From CAWDAQ01 sp963800325 (GTDB lineage Bacteria > Actinomycetota > Actinomycetes > Actinomycetales > Dermatophilaceae): a stretch of DNA of 64,000 nt. The DNA is taken from assembly GCA_963800325.1 (NCBI GenBank), contig CAWDAQ010000003.1:62001-126000 (forward strand), given 5' to 3'. A program made the position numbers and the translations under genes. The notes below the pieces were generated by a model. It was not told the origin of the DNA, ran no database searches, and saw only the letters and a program-made list of their open reading frames with translations. Below are positions 40,549 through 48,173 of the stretch, piece by piece; the first letter of the stretch is position 1; each line of letters begins with the position of its first letter.

Positions 40549-41181
40549 GAGTCCCGGCCTCCGCAGCGCCGGGCGCGGCAGCCCGAGGAGCAGCCCCGCC
40601 CAGAGGTCGAGCAGCGCGACGACCGCGAGCGGGAGCGCGACGACGGTCGTGCCGGTCATCGTCGGCCACTGCGTCCCTGCGGCGACGCCAAGGAGGAGCA
40701 CCGGGGCGACGGTCGTGACGAGCAGGAGCAGGGTCGCCGCCAGGGGTCGGGCGAGGCCGAGGACTGCGACCGCGACCCCGACGACGAGCACCGTGACCTC
40801 GAGCACCGGGCCGTGGGCACCGGACCAGGTCCGCCACGCCGTGGGCTCCAGTGCCGCCCACCCCGCCAGCAGCACGGGCGCCGTCGCCGTGACCGCGAGG
40901 ACCGGGAGGGCGAGCGCGGGACGCCGACGGGCCAGGGCGACGAGCGCGGCCAGCGGCACCGCCCAGGCCGCGACGAGGGCGACCCCGGCCGCCCCGCCGG
41001 GGGCGTCGAGCTGGTCGACGGTGAGCACGACCCCGATCCCGAGGCCGAGCAGGAGCGCGAGTCCCGCGCCGAGCCCGACGAGCACCCCCGCCCGTTCACG
41101 CCGGCCCGGGACGAGCTGGATGCCGGCGAGCGCGACGAGGGCGAACGCGACGGGAACGGAGACGAGGACGGTGTCGGCCAC
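40504..41181 (-). CDS. Multi-pass membrane protein of unknown function
   Basis: This encodes 225 residues, mostly hydrophobic, with about six segments (VSVPVAFALVALAGIQLV, VLVGLGAGLALLLGLGIGVVL, VALVAAWAVPLAALVAL, LALPVLAVTATAPVLLAGWAAL, VTVLVVGVAVAVLGLA, LLLLVTTVAPVLLLGVAAG). A short arginine/proline-rich tail follows. I recognise no family motif. It stands alone between convergent and divergent genes. Confidence 0.6.
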   Translation of the reverse strand: MADTVLVSVPVAFALVALAGIQLVPGRRERAGVLVGLGAGLALLLGLGIGVVLTVDQLDAPGGAAGVALVAAWAVPLAALVALARRRPALALPVLAVTATAPVLLAGWAALEPTAWRTWSGAHGPVLEVTVLVVGVAVAVLGLARPLAATLLLLVTTVAPVLLLGVAAGTQWPTMTGTTVVALPLAVVALLDLWAGLLLGLPRPALRRPGLLPHRAQLRPVPPTS

Positions 41182-41306
41182 GGCTGGCCACCTCCTGGCA
41201 CGGGCGAGAGTCCTGATCCTCGTCCGCCACGCGGCTGACCCGACAGTGACCTACGTCCCTGCGCCCGGGCCGGGAATACCGTGCGGTCGGTGCGCCTTGT
41301 CCCGTC

Positions 41307-41726
41307 ATGGAGCTCGCCGACGCCGTCGCCGCCGCCCGCGCCACGACCCACTCGGTCCTCACGACGATCCGCCGCAGTGGTCGTCCGCAGCTGTCGAACG
41401 TGCTGCACGCCGTGGGCGAGGACGCGGTGCTGCGGGTCTCGACGACCGCCGACCGGGCGAAGTACGCCAACCTCGTGCGCACCCCGTGGGCGGCGCTCCA
41501 CGTCAACGGGGGGTCGTTCTTCTCCTACGCCGTCCTCGAGTGCGACGTCACCTTCTCCGACGTGGCCGCCGAGCCGGGGGACGCGGCCGTCGAGGAGCTC
41601 GTCGGCCTCTACCGGGCGCTCGCCGGCGAGCACGACGACTGGCACGCCTACCGCGCGTCGATGGTCGCCGACCGGCGCGTCGTGCTCCGACTCCACCCGC
41701 AGCGCGCCTACGGCGCGCTGCGCTGA
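41307..41726 (+). CDS. PPOX-class flavin/F420-dependent oxidoreductase family protein
   Basis: This encodes 139 residues. It has the split-barrel fold of pyridoxamine-phosphate-oxidase-like proteins: HSVLTTIRRSGRPQLSNVLHAVGEDAVLRVSTTADRAKYANLVRTPWAALHVNG is typical of the actinobacterial F420-binding PPOX subgroup, where T-T-x-R-x-x-G-x-P and the K-x-x-N-L segment contact the cofactor. The substrate is unknown. It ends 19 bases inside the convergent dhaM gene. Confidence 0.82.
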   Translation: MELADAVAAARATTHSVLTTIRRSGRPQLSNVLHAVGEDAVLRVSTTADRAKYANLVRTPWAALHVNGGSFFSYAVLECDVTFSDVAAEPGDAAVEELVGLYRALAGEHDDWHAYRASMVADRRVVLRLHPQRAYGALR

Positions 41727-42139
41727 GAGAGCTTCGCCCCCTTCACGAGCAGTGCGTTCTCGGCCTCCGAGGCGACCTTGTCCAGGGGACGCCCGCCGGC
41801 CGCGGTGAGCACCGCGATGACGAGGCCCTCGACGAGCGGCGCCCCGCTGAGCCGGACCCGCCCGGCGACGTCCGGGTCGAGCATCTCGAGCGCCATGTCG
41901 GCGCTGAGCACGGCGCTGCCGAGGTCGAGCAGGACGAGGACGCCCTCCCCCTCCGACGCCGCGTCCGCCTCGGTGATCGCCTCCGCGACGGCGGCCGCGT
42001 CGGTGCCGAGGGTGTCCGCGTCGAGGCCGGCGGCGACCCGCACCGGCGGCCCGGTGGACCCGGGGGTCATCTCCCCGGCGAGGGCGACGGCGGCCTCGGC
42101 GAGCGGACGGCTGTGGGCGACGACGACGATCCCGATCAC
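41708..42139 (-). CDS. dhaM: PTS-dependent dihydroxyacetone kinase, phosphotransfer subunit DhaM
   Basis: This encodes 143 residues. It is a single EIIA-Man-type domain: IGIVVVAHSRPLAEAA with the phosphate-accepting His9, VLVLLDLGSAVLSADMALEML, and the family's VPLVEG-like APLVEGLVIAVLTAAGG. Unlike E. coli DhaM, it has no HPr or EI domains, so it needs general PTS proteins for phosphate. It is the last gene of the dhaKLM unit and passes phosphate to the ADP bound on DhaL. Confidence 0.92.
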   Translation of the reverse strand: MIGIVVVAHSRPLAEAAVALAGEMTPGSTGPPVRVAAGLDADTLGTDAAAVAEAITEADAASEGEGVLVLLDLGSAVLSADMALEMLDPDVAGRVRLSGAPLVEGLVIAVLTAAGGRPLDKVASEAENALLVKGAKLSQRSAP

Positions 42140-42148
42140 GTCGCCTCC

Positions 42149-42766
42149 TCAGGCCAGGGTCCGGGCCGCGGACTCCAGCAGCAGCGTCGTGCTGGCGGCG
42201 CCCGGGTCGAGGTGGCCGGCGCTCCGCTCGCCGAGGTAGCTCGCCCGGCCCTTGCGGGCCACGAGGGGAACGGTCGCGTCCCGGCCCTTGGCCGCGGCCT
42301 CCGCCGCGGCGGTGAGCGCCGCGGCGAGGTCGTCACCGGCCGCGTCGAAGGCCTCGAGCGCCGGCGCCCAGGCGTCGTACATCGTCTTGTCCTCGAGCTC
42401 GGCGTGGCCGCGCTGGACGATGCCCTCCACCCCCGCCCGGAGCGCGGCGCCCACGGCGGCGGCGTCGGCGTCCTCGACGTCGGTGAGGACCCCGGCGGCG
42501 CGGAGGAAGAACGTGCCGTACAGCGGGCCGCTCGCCCCGCCGACCGTGCTGACGAGCGTCATGCCCGTCTTCTTCAGCATCGCCTCGGCGGAGTCGAACA
42601 CGCCCTTGTCGAGCTGTCCGACGACGGCGCGCATCCCGCGGTCCATGTTGCTGCCGTGGTCGGCGTCACCGATCGCCGAGTCGAGCTCGGTCAGCCACGC
42701 GGCGTTCTCACCGACGACGGCCGCGTAGTCGCGCAGCCAGGCCTCGAACTGCTCGGTTCCCGCCAC
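42149..42766 (-). CDS. dhaL: Dihydroxyacetone kinase nucleotide-binding subunit DhaL
   Basis: This encodes 205 residues. The ADP/Mg-binding signature is in LTELDSAIGDADHGSNMDRGM (three aspartates coordinate Mg2+), followed by STVGGASGPLYGTFFLRAA and a C-terminal GRASYLGERSAGHLDPGAAST. It is an eight-helix barrel that holds ADP as a permanent cofactor. Order dhaK-dhaL-dhaM with gaps of a few bases shows one operon. Confidence 0.94.
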   Translation of the reverse strand: MAGTEQFEAWLRDYAAVVGENAAWLTELDSAIGDADHGSNMDRGMRAVVGQLDKGVFDSAEAMLKKTGMTLVSTVGGASGPLYGTFFLRAAGVLTDVEDADAAAVGAALRAGVEGIVQRGHAELEDKTMYDAWAPALEAFDAAGDDLAAALTAAAEAAAKGRDATVPLVARKGRASYLGERSAGHLDPGAASTTLLLESAARTLA

Positions 42767-42770
42767 CGGC

Positions 42771-43775
42771 TCAGACCCCCCACCGCAGGCCGGGGGTGTT
42801 CACCGGCGCGTCCCAGAGCGCCAGGGTGTCGTCGTCGGCGCGCAGCAGGGTGACCGAGCAGCCGGCCATCTCCAGCGAGGTGATGTAGTTGCCGACGAGG
42901 CACCGGGCGACCTGGACGCCCTTGAGCTCGAGGATGCGCGCGACCTCGTGGTACATGACGTAGAGCTCGATGAGCGGGGTGCCGCCCATGCCGTTGACCA
43001 TCGCGATCACCGGGGCCCCGCCCCCGTCCGGGAGGTCCTCGAGCACCGGGTCGAGCAGCATCCCGGCGACCTCCGCGGCGGTCGCGACCTGCCGTCGCTC
43101 GCGCCCGGGCTCGCCGTGGATGCCGATGCCGAGCTCCATCTCGGTCTCGCCGAGCTCGAATGTCGGCTTGCCGGCGCTCGGCACCGTGCACGAGGTGAGC
43201 GCCATGCCCATGCTCCGGCCGCGCTCGTTGACGGTGCGGGCGAGGTCGGCGCACTCCTGCAGGGAGCGGCCGGCCTCGGCGGCGGCGCCGACGATCTTCT
43301 CCAGCAGGACCGTCACCCCCACCCCGCGCCGGCCCGCGGTGAAGAGCGAGTCCTGGACGGCGACGTCGTCGTTGGTGACCACCGAGAGGACCTCGGTGCC
43401 GGTGTCGGCGGCCGCCATCTCGGCGGCCATCTCGAAGTTCATGACGTCGCCGGTGTAGTTCTTGACGATGTGGAGCACCCCGGCGCCCCCGTCCACGGCG
43501 GTCGTCGCGGCCATCATCTGGTCGGGCACCGGGGAGGTGAACACCTCACCGGCGCAGGCGGCGTCGAGCATCCCGAGCCCGACGTAGCCGCCGTGCATGG
43601 GCTCGTGGCCGGAGCCGCCCCCGGAGACGAGGCCGACCTTCCCCTGACGCGGAGCGTCCTTGCGCAGGACGACGCGGTTCTCGTGGTCGACCCGGACCCG
43701 GTCGCCGTGCGCTGCCTCGATGCCGAGGAGCGCGTCGCGGACCACGTCGGCGGGGTCGTTGATGAGCTTCTTCAT
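42771..43775 (-). CDS. dhaK: Dihydroxyacetone kinase substrate-binding subunit DhaK
   Basis: This encodes 334 residues; the ATG at 43775 begins the typical MKKLINDP and has GTGAGG upstream. GLVSGGGSGHEPMHGGYVGLGMLDAACAGEVFTSP and the substrate-binding HGEPG (in ELGIGIHGEPG; the His makes a hemiaminal bond to dihydroxyacetone) are present, with HIVKNYTGDVMNFEMAAE between. DhaK presents dihydroxyacetone to DhaL for phosphorylation. No glycerol dehydrogenase gene is adjacent. Confidence 0.95.
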   Translation of the reverse strand: MKKLINDPADVVRDALLGIEAAHGDRVRVDHENRVVLRKDAPRQGKVGLVSGGGSGHEPMHGGYVGLGMLDAACAGEVFTSPVPDQMMAATTAVDGGAGVLHIVKNYTGDVMNFEMAAEMAAADTGTEVLSVVTNDDVAVQDSLFTAGRRGVGVTVLLEKIVGAAAEAGRSLQECADLARTVNERGRSMGMALTSCTVPSAGKPTFELGETEMELGIGIHGEPGRERRQVATAAEVAGMLLDPVLEDLPDGGGAPVIAMVNGMGGTPLIELYVMYHEVARILELKGVQVARCLVGNYITSLEMAGCSVTLLRADDDTLALWDAPVNTPGLRWGV

Positions 43776-43906
43776 GACCTCACCGAACCACACCGCGACC
43801 CGACGTGCCAGAGGTCGGTCCGGATCGGCCGCAGATGTCCCACAAGGGATTCCGCGACCGACGACCCGCGCAGGCTCGTCGACCGCTCGATCGGGTCGCG
43901 CGCGGG

Positions 43907-44179
43907 TCAGTGCCGGGTGCGCCGCCAGACGCCGAGCGCGACCAGGGCCACGCCCGCCGCGGCGAGAGCGGCGACCCGCTCGGTGCGCAGCTGTCCGTCC
44001 GGGGTGCGGGTGGCCTCGTCGAACTTCGCGCGCAGCATCTCGACCTGGCGCCGGATGACCGCCTTCGGCGCGGCCTTGCGGGTCAGCTCGTCGATGGTCC
44101 CGGCAAGGTGGCGCCGGGCGGTCTCGAGGTCGGCCTCGAGACGCTCGATGGTGGGGGTGCTCGAGCTGTCGGTGGTCAT
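43907..44179 (-). CDS. DUF3618 small membrane protein
   Basis: This encodes 90 residues. IERLEADLETARRHLAGTIDELTRKAAPKAVIRRQ is the DUF3618 signature of actinobacteria, followed by one membrane helix (AALAAAGVALVALGVW) and a basic end. Function is unknown; relatives often lie near phage-shock or envelope genes. Its ATG overlaps the stop of the peroxiredoxin gene. Confidence 0.82.
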   Translation of the reverse strand: MTTDSSSTPTIERLEADLETARRHLAGTIDELTRKAAPKAVIRRQVEMLRAKFDEATRTPDGQLRTERVAALAAAGVALVALGVWRRTRH

Positions 44180-44661
44180 CGGGGTCCCCTCTCGTCGAGG
44201 CCGAGGTCCCGTCGCACCTTGGCGACGTGACCGGTGGCCTTCACGTTGTACCAGGCGTGGCTCACGGCGCCGTCCTCGTCGACGACGACGGTCGAGCGGA
44301 TGACTCCCTCGACGACCTTGCCGTAGAGCTTCTTCTCGCCGAAGGCGCCCCACCGGGTCATGACGGAGCGGTCGGCGTCGGAGAGGAGGGTGACGGTCAG
44401 GCCCTCCTTGTCGCGGAACCGGGCGAGCTTCTCCGGGGCGTCCGGGGAGATCCCGAGCACCTCGTAGCCGTCGGCGCGCAACGACTCGAGGCTGTCACTG
44501 AAGTCGCAGGCCTCCTTCGTGCAGCCCGGGGTCATCGCGGCCGGGTAGAAGTAGACGATGACCTTGCGGCCCCGCCGCGCGGACAGGGTCACGCTCGACC
44601 CGGCGTCCGAGGGCAGCGTGAAGTCGGGCGCGGGGTCTCCCGGCGACAGGCGGTCGGTCAT
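44176..44661 (-). CDS. bcp: Peroxiredoxin of the BCP/PrxQ type
   Basis: This encodes 161 residues. APDFTLPSDAGSSVTLSARRGRKVIVYFYPAAMTPGCTKEACDF carries the peroxidatic Cys in T-P-G-C-T and the resolving Cys five residues later, as in BCP. It reduces peroxides using thioredoxin. It is the first gene of a two-gene unit with DUF3618, divergent from the metal transporter operon; a Nur-like box lies between. Confidence 0.92.
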   Translation of the reverse strand: MTDRLSPGDPAPDFTLPSDAGSSVTLSARRGRKVIVYFYPAAMTPGCTKEACDFSDSLESLRADGYEVLGISPDAPEKLARFRDKEGLTVTLLSDADRSVMTRWGAFGEKKLYGKVVEGVIRSTVVVDEDGAVSHAWYNVKATGHVAKVRRDLGLDERGPR

Positions 44662-44686
44662 GCCATCTCCCTTCGGGCTATGCTTA

Positions 44687-44703
44687 TTGCGAATCGTTTG
44701 CAA
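44687..44703. promoter_or_regulatory. Nur-box-like site before the metal transporter operon
   Basis: TTGCGA-ATCGT-TTGCAA matches, with one base difference, the published consensus tTGCaa-N5-ttGCAA of Nur, the nickel-sensing Fur-family repressor of Streptomyces. It lies between the divergent bcp gene and the cbiM-like gene. It suggests nickel-dependent repression and therefore nickel as the transported metal. Confidence 0.6.
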
Positions 44704-44778
44704 CAAGCGGTCGCGGTCCGGCGGCGTCGTCCCGCCAACCTATCCCAGCGCGACCCCCGCCGACCGAGGAGGACCAGC

Positions 44779-45468
44779 GTGCACGTTCCCGACGGGTTCC
44801 TCGACGCGCCGACGTCGGTTGCCACCGGGGTCGTCGCCGCCACCGGCATCGCCCTGTCGCTGCGGGGCGCGCGCCACGAGCTCGACGACCGCACCGCGCC
44901 CCTGGCCGGGCTCGTCGCGGTGTTCGTCTTCGCCGCGCAGATGCTCAACTTCCCCGTCGGGGCCGGCACCTCCGGCCACCTCCTCGGCGGCACCCTCGCC
45001 GCCGTGCTCGTCGGGCCCTGGACCGCAACCCTGTGCCTGACCGTCGTCCTGCTCGTCCAGGGGCTGCTGTTCGCCGACGGCGGGCTCACCGCCCTCGGGA
45101 CGAACATCACGCTCATGGGCATCGTCGGGGTGTGGGCGGGGTGGCTCGTCTTCCGCGCCGTGCGCTCCGTCCTGCCCCGGACCGCGACCTCGGTCGCCGC
45201 GGCCGCGTTCACCGGGGCGCTGGTCTCGGTGCCGGTGGCGGCGCTCGGGTTCGTCCTGCTCTACGCCGTCGGCGGCCAGGCCCCGATCCCGCTCGACACG
45301 CTCGCGACCGCCATGGTCGGGTGGCACGTCCTCATCGGCCTCGGGGAGGCGGTCATCACCGGCCTGACCGTCTCGGCGGTGCTCGCCGTCCGTCCGGACC
45401 TCGTGCGCGGTGCCCGCGACCTGCTCGCGCGGCGCGAGCTGGTCATCCGGACGGGGGTGGGCTCGTGA
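44779..45468 (+). CDS. cbiM: ECF metal transporter substrate-binding component (CbiM/NikM)
   Basis: This encodes 229 residues; GTG with GAGGAGG upstream. The N-terminus VHVPDGFLDAPTS is the metal-binding M-H-x-P-D-G-F-L motif of CbiM/NikM, so residue 2 must follow the start directly. About six membrane segments follow, including FPVGAGTSGHLLGGTLAAVLVGPW and WHVLIGLGEAVITGL. CbiM and NikM are hard to tell apart; the Nur-like box favours nickel. It overlaps the next start (GTGA). Confidence 0.93.
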   Translation: MHVPDGFLDAPTSVATGVVAATGIALSLRGARHELDDRTAPLAGLVAVFVFAAQMLNFPVGAGTSGHLLGGTLAAVLVGPWTATLCLTVVLLVQGLLFADGGLTALGTNITLMGIVGVWAGWLVFRAVRSVLPRTATSVAAAAFTGALVSVPVAALGFVLLYAVGGQAPIPLDTLATAMVGWHVLIGLGEAVITGLTVSAVLAVRPDLVRGARDLLARRELVIRTGVGS

Positions 45469-45776
45469 GGCGGCCCTCGACCCGCGCGCTCGTCCTGGTC
45501 GGGCTCGCGCTCGCGGTGCTCCTCGCCGGGGTGGTCTCGTTCTACGCCTCGACCCACCCCGACGGGCTGGAGTACGTCGCGGCGCACGCCGGCTTCGGCG
45601 GCAGCCAGCACGCCTCGGCGGCCGAGCGCTCCCCGCTCGCCGGCTACTCGGTCCACGGCATCGCCGACGGACGTCTGGCCGGGGGACTCGCGGGGGTCGT
45701 GGGCGTGCTCGTCGTCGCGGTCCTCGCCTTCGGGCTGATGCGCCTGCTCGCCCGGCGCTCGGACCGGGACGACTGA
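45465..45776 (+). CDS. ECF metal transporter small subunit (CbiN/PDGLE domain)
   Basis: This encodes 103 residues with an N-terminal and a C-terminal membrane helix. Between them THPDGLEYVAAHAGFG is the PDGLE signature of CbiN/NikN-type subunits, which are needed for metal loading into the M component. The GTG overlaps the cbiM stop. Confidence 0.88.
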   Translation: MRRPSTRALVLVGLALAVLLAGVVSFYASTHPDGLEYVAAHAGFGGSQHASAAERSPLAGYSVHGIADGRLAGGLAGVVGVLVVAVLAFGLMRLLARRSDRDD

Positions 45777-45779
45777 CGG

Positions 45780-46544
45780 GTGGGCGCCACCCACGGCCAC
45801 GGCCTGCACTACCACGGCCACTCCCCGGTGCACCGGTTCCCGGCCCACCTGAAGATGCTCGCGCTGCTCGCGTTCGTCCTCGCCGTCGTCGCGACCCCGG
45901 CGACCGCGTGGTGGGCCTTCGCCCTCGACGCGGCGCTCCTGCTCGCGGTGCAGCGGGCCTCCCGGGTGCCGGCCGGGTACGTCGCCGCCCGCATGGTCGT
46001 CGAGCTCCCGTTCGTCGTCTTCGCGCTCCTCATGCCCGTCGTCGCGACCGGTCCCCGGGTGGACCTCGGCCCGGTCAGCCTGTCGGAGGCCGGGCTGCTC
46101 GGCGGGTGGGCCCTGCTCGTCAAGGGCACCCTGGGCGTCCTCGCCTCGCTCGTGCTCGCGACCACCACGGAGCCACGCGAGGTCGTCACGGGCCTGCAGC
46201 GCCTCCGGCTGCCCGCGACGCTCGTGGAGATCCTCGCGTTCATGATCCGCTACCTCGAGGTGGTCACCGAGGAGATGCGCCGGATGCACGTCGCCCGCGT
46301 CTCCCGGGGGTTCACCGCCCGGTCGGTCCGGCAGTGGCCGGCGCTCGCGTCGTCCGCGGCGGCGCTGTTCATCCGCAGCTACGAGCGTGGCGAGCGGGTC
46401 CACCTCGCGATGCTCTCCCGGGGCTACACCGGGGCGCTGCCGGTCGCCGCCGCGAGCGCGACGACCCCGCCACAGCGGGTCGTCGCCGCCGCGGTTCCCG
46501 CGCTCGCGGCGGCCGTGGCGCTGGCGGCGGGGGTGCTCGCGTGA
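45780..46544 (+). CDS. cbiQ: ECF transporter membrane coupling component CbiQ
   Basis: This encodes 254 residues; GTG start. A His-rich start (GHGLHYHGHSP) is followed by PAHLKMLALLAFVLAVVATP and four or five membrane segments. The coupling motifs that contact the ATPase are present in ARVSRGFTARSV and AMLSRGYTGALP (A-x-x-x-R-G type). It joins the M/N components to CbiO. It is three bases downstream of the PDGLE gene. Confidence 0.93.
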   Translation: MGATHGHGLHYHGHSPVHRFPAHLKMLALLAFVLAVVATPATAWWAFALDAALLLAVQRASRVPAGYVAARMVVELPFVVFALLMPVVATGPRVDLGPVSLSEAGLLGGWALLVKGTLGVLASLVLATTTEPREVVTGLQRLRLPATLVEILAFMIRYLEVVTEEMRRMHVARVSRGFTARSVRQWPALASSAAALFIRSYERGERVHLAMLSRGYTGALPVAAASATTPPQRVVAAAVPALAAAVALAAGVLA

Positions 46545-47290
46545 GCGATCCCGTCCTCGAGGTGCGCGGGCTGGCCTACGCCTACGCCGACGGCCACCAG
46601 GCGCTCTACGGCGTCGACCTGCGCGTCCACCGGGGCGAGCGGGTCGCCCTCCTCGGCCCGAACGGGGCGGGCAAGACGACGCTCGTGCTCCACCTCAACG
46701 GCATCCTCACCGCGGGGGCGGGCTCGGTCCACGTGTCGGGGCTGCCGGTCGGCAAGGACACGACGGCCGAGGTGCGCCGGCGCGTCGGCATCGTCTTCCA
46801 GGACCCGGACGACCAGCTGTTCATGCCCTCGGTCCGCGACGACGTCGCCTTCGGCCCGGCGAACCTCGGGCTGCGCGGGGCCGAGCTCGACCGACGCGTG
46901 GAGCGCGCCCTGGCCCAGGTCGGGATGGCCGACTACGCCGACCGGCCGCCTCACCACCTCTCCTACGGGCAGCGGCGCCGGGTGGCGGTGGCGACCGTGC
47001 TCGCGATGGAGCCGGAGGTGCTCGTGCTCGACGAGCCCTCGTCCAACCTGGACCCGGCGTCCCGTCGCGAGCTCGCCGACATCCTCCGCGGGCTCGACGT
47101 CACCGTGCTCATGGTCACCCACGACCTGCCCTACGCCCTCGAGCTCTGCGAGCGCTCGGTCGTGCTGTCCGACGGGGTCGTCGTCGCCGACGGCGGGACC
47201 CGCGAGGTCCTCACCGACGAGGCGCTCATGGCCGCGCACCGGCTCGAGCTGCCGTTCGGGTTCGACCCCCGCACCGTCCGGGCGCCCTAG
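46541..47290 (+). CDS. cbiO: ECF transporter ATPase CbiO
   Basis: This encodes 249 residues; GTGA overlap with cbiQ. Walker A LLGPNGAGKTTLVLHLNG, Q-loop VFQDPDDQLFMPSV, signature HLSYGQRRRVAVATVLAMEPEVLVLDEPSS with Walker B, and the switch VTHDLPYAL. The signature reads LSYGQ rather than LSGGQ, a variant seen in this subfamily. It powers the transporter; a single ATPase gene means a homodimer. Confidence 0.95.
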   Translation: MSDPVLEVRGLAYAYADGHQALYGVDLRVHRGERVALLGPNGAGKTTLVLHLNGILTAGAGSVHVSGLPVGKDTTAEVRRRVGIVFQDPDDQLFMPSVRDDVAFGPANLGLRGAELDRRVERALAQVGMADYADRPPHHLSYGQRRRVAVATVLAMEPEVLVLDEPSSNLDPASRRELADILRGLDVTVLMVTHDLPYALELCERSVVLSDGVVVADGGTREVLTDEALMAAHRLELPFGFDPRTVRAP

Positions 47291-47298
47291 TTCGACGG

Positions 47299-47355
47299 GC
47301 CGCCGGCAGGGGCAGGGGGCCGGCGGCAGGGGGCAGGGGGTAGGGGGCAGGGGAA
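47299..47355. repeat. Terminator hairpin running into G-rich tandem repeats
   Basis: GCCGCCGGC (47299-47307) and GCCGGCGGC (47319-47327) form a nine-base stem just after cbiO. The loop and the bases that follow, to 47355, consist of repeated GCAGGGG units. At least five runs of four or more G could form a quadruplex on the plus strand. Both features may end transcription of the transporter operon. Confidence 0.6.
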
Positions 47356-47409
47356 AGCGCCCGCCGAGGTGACGAGCGTCCAACGGGCCCGAATGCCGTT
47401 GCGGCAGCG

Positions 47410-47415
47410 TACGAT
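47410..47415 (+). promoter_or_regulatory. -10 box (TACGAT) of a leaderless small-peptide transcript
   Basis: TACGAT lies seven bases before a GTG at 47423 that opens a ten-codon frame. Confidence 0.5.
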
Positions 47416-47422
47416 CCGGAAC

Positions 47423-47455
47423 GTGACCCAGCACCGCAGCCGCGGGACCCGCTGA
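47423..47455 (+). CDS. Ten-codon leader peptide (VTQHRSRGTR)
   Basis: The frame begins at GTG seven bases after a -10 box and ends at a TGA that overlaps the next ATG by one base (TGATG). Three of the ten residues are arginine. It is likely translated without a leader and couples translation of the following 34-residue protein. Function as an attenuator or a simple coupling device is inference. Confidence 0.5.
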   Translation: MTQHRSRGTR

Positions 47456-47559
47456 TGGACGGCACCCTCGGGGGGACCGAGCTCCTCGTCCTGCTGCTCA
47501 TGCTCCTCGCCGTCGTGGCGGCGATCGTGGTCATCGTCGTGGTCGCCTCGAGACGCTGA
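47455..47559 (+). CDS. 34-residue single-pass membrane peptide
   Basis: The sequence MDGTLGGTELLVLLLMLLAV continues with VAAIVVIVVVASRR, that is, a short acidic start, one long hydrophobic helix and a basic end. It is too short for most gene finders. Its start overlaps the stop of the upstream ten-codon frame. Such peptides usually modulate a membrane protein; the partner is not evident here. Confidence 0.6.
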   Translation: MDGTLGGTELLVLLLMLLAVVAAIVVIVVVASRR

Positions 47560-47600
47560 CCCGCGGCAGAAGCCGGGTGCCGGGGCAGGCTCGCGCGGTC

Positions 47601-47606
47601 TAGCCT
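47601..47606 (+). promoter_or_regulatory. -10 box (TAGCCT) of the gene at 47613
   Basis: TAGCCT lies six bases before the GTG start, the leaderless arrangement. Confidence 0.45.
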
Positions 47607-47612
47607 CGTGCC

Positions 47613-48038
47613 GTGGCCAGGGTCGACGTGGAGGACGACGGCATCCGCCGCTTCGTGGTGCACCACCACCGCTACGACCCCGAGCGGCACCAGCGACGCC
47701 TTGTCCTCGTCGCGGCGTTCGACACCAGGCGCGAGTACAAGACGTGCCTGCGGGCGACCGAGGCCGACATCGAACGGCGCCGGTCGGCCGGCGAGCCCGT
47801 CGACCCCGACGAGCACGCCACAGGCAGCGTCTACGAGCCGGGTCACCTGCGTCGCACGGCCAACGGGCACGTCGTGCGCCGCATGATGGAGCACGGCGTG
47901 GACCCCGGACCGTGGCTCGAGGAGCACGACCTGCCCCGCAACGTGGCCCGGTACTCGACGAGGCGGCCGCTGCCGCGCCCCCTCGCCCACTGGGCCCGCC
48001 TCCTGCGGGACCTCCTCCCGGGGTCCGGTCGGCCCTGA
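47613..48038 (+). CDS. Conserved-looking hypothetical protein (141 residues)
   Basis: GTG start supported by a -10 box. The sequence begins ARVDVEDDGIRRFVVHHHRYDPERHQRRLVLVAAFDTRREYKTCL, with a strand-turn-strand character, and later GHLRRTANGHVVRRMMEHGVDPGPWLEEHDLP. It is rich in His/Arg and soluble, with no membrane segment. I do not recognise the family. It ends eight bases before the end of the convergent tRNA gene. Confidence 0.65.
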   Translation: MARVDVEDDGIRRFVVHHHRYDPERHQRRLVLVAAFDTRREYKTCLRATEADIERRRSAGEPVDPDEHATGSVYEPGHLRRTANGHVVRRMMEHGVDPGPWLEEHDLPRNVARYSTRRPLPRPLAHWARLLRDLLPGSGRP

Positions 48039-48045
48039 CGAGCGG

Positions 48046-48127
48046 TGCGCAAGGGGGGACTCGAACCCCCACGCCCGTGGGCACAGGAACCTAAATCCTG
48101 CGCGTCTGCCAGTTCCGCCACTTGCGC
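48046..48127 (-). tRNA. tRNA-Leu (anticodon UAG)
   Basis: On the minus strand GCGCAAG and CTTGCGC pair as the acceptor stem. CAGGA-TTTAGGT-TCCTG is the anticodon arm with anticodon TAG. A long variable arm and GGGGG-TTCGAGT-CCCCC as the T arm identify a class II tRNA of the leucine type. CCA is not encoded. The coordinates include the discriminator base. Confidence 0.95.
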
Positions 48128-48173
48128 GTCGGCACAGGCTAGCCGAGCGGGCCGGACGGGCTGGTCGCGCAGG

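Noticed and set aside
44704..44778. Cobalamin or NiCo riboswitch before the CbiM-like gene
   Set aside because: The leader is only about 75 bases and shows neither a B12-box nor the four-helix NiCo pattern; a protein-binding Nur-like box explains control better.
48046..48127. tRNA gene as an integration site of a mobile element
   Set aside because: No integrase, no repeat of the tRNA 3' end and no composition change on either side; the housekeeping block is continuous.
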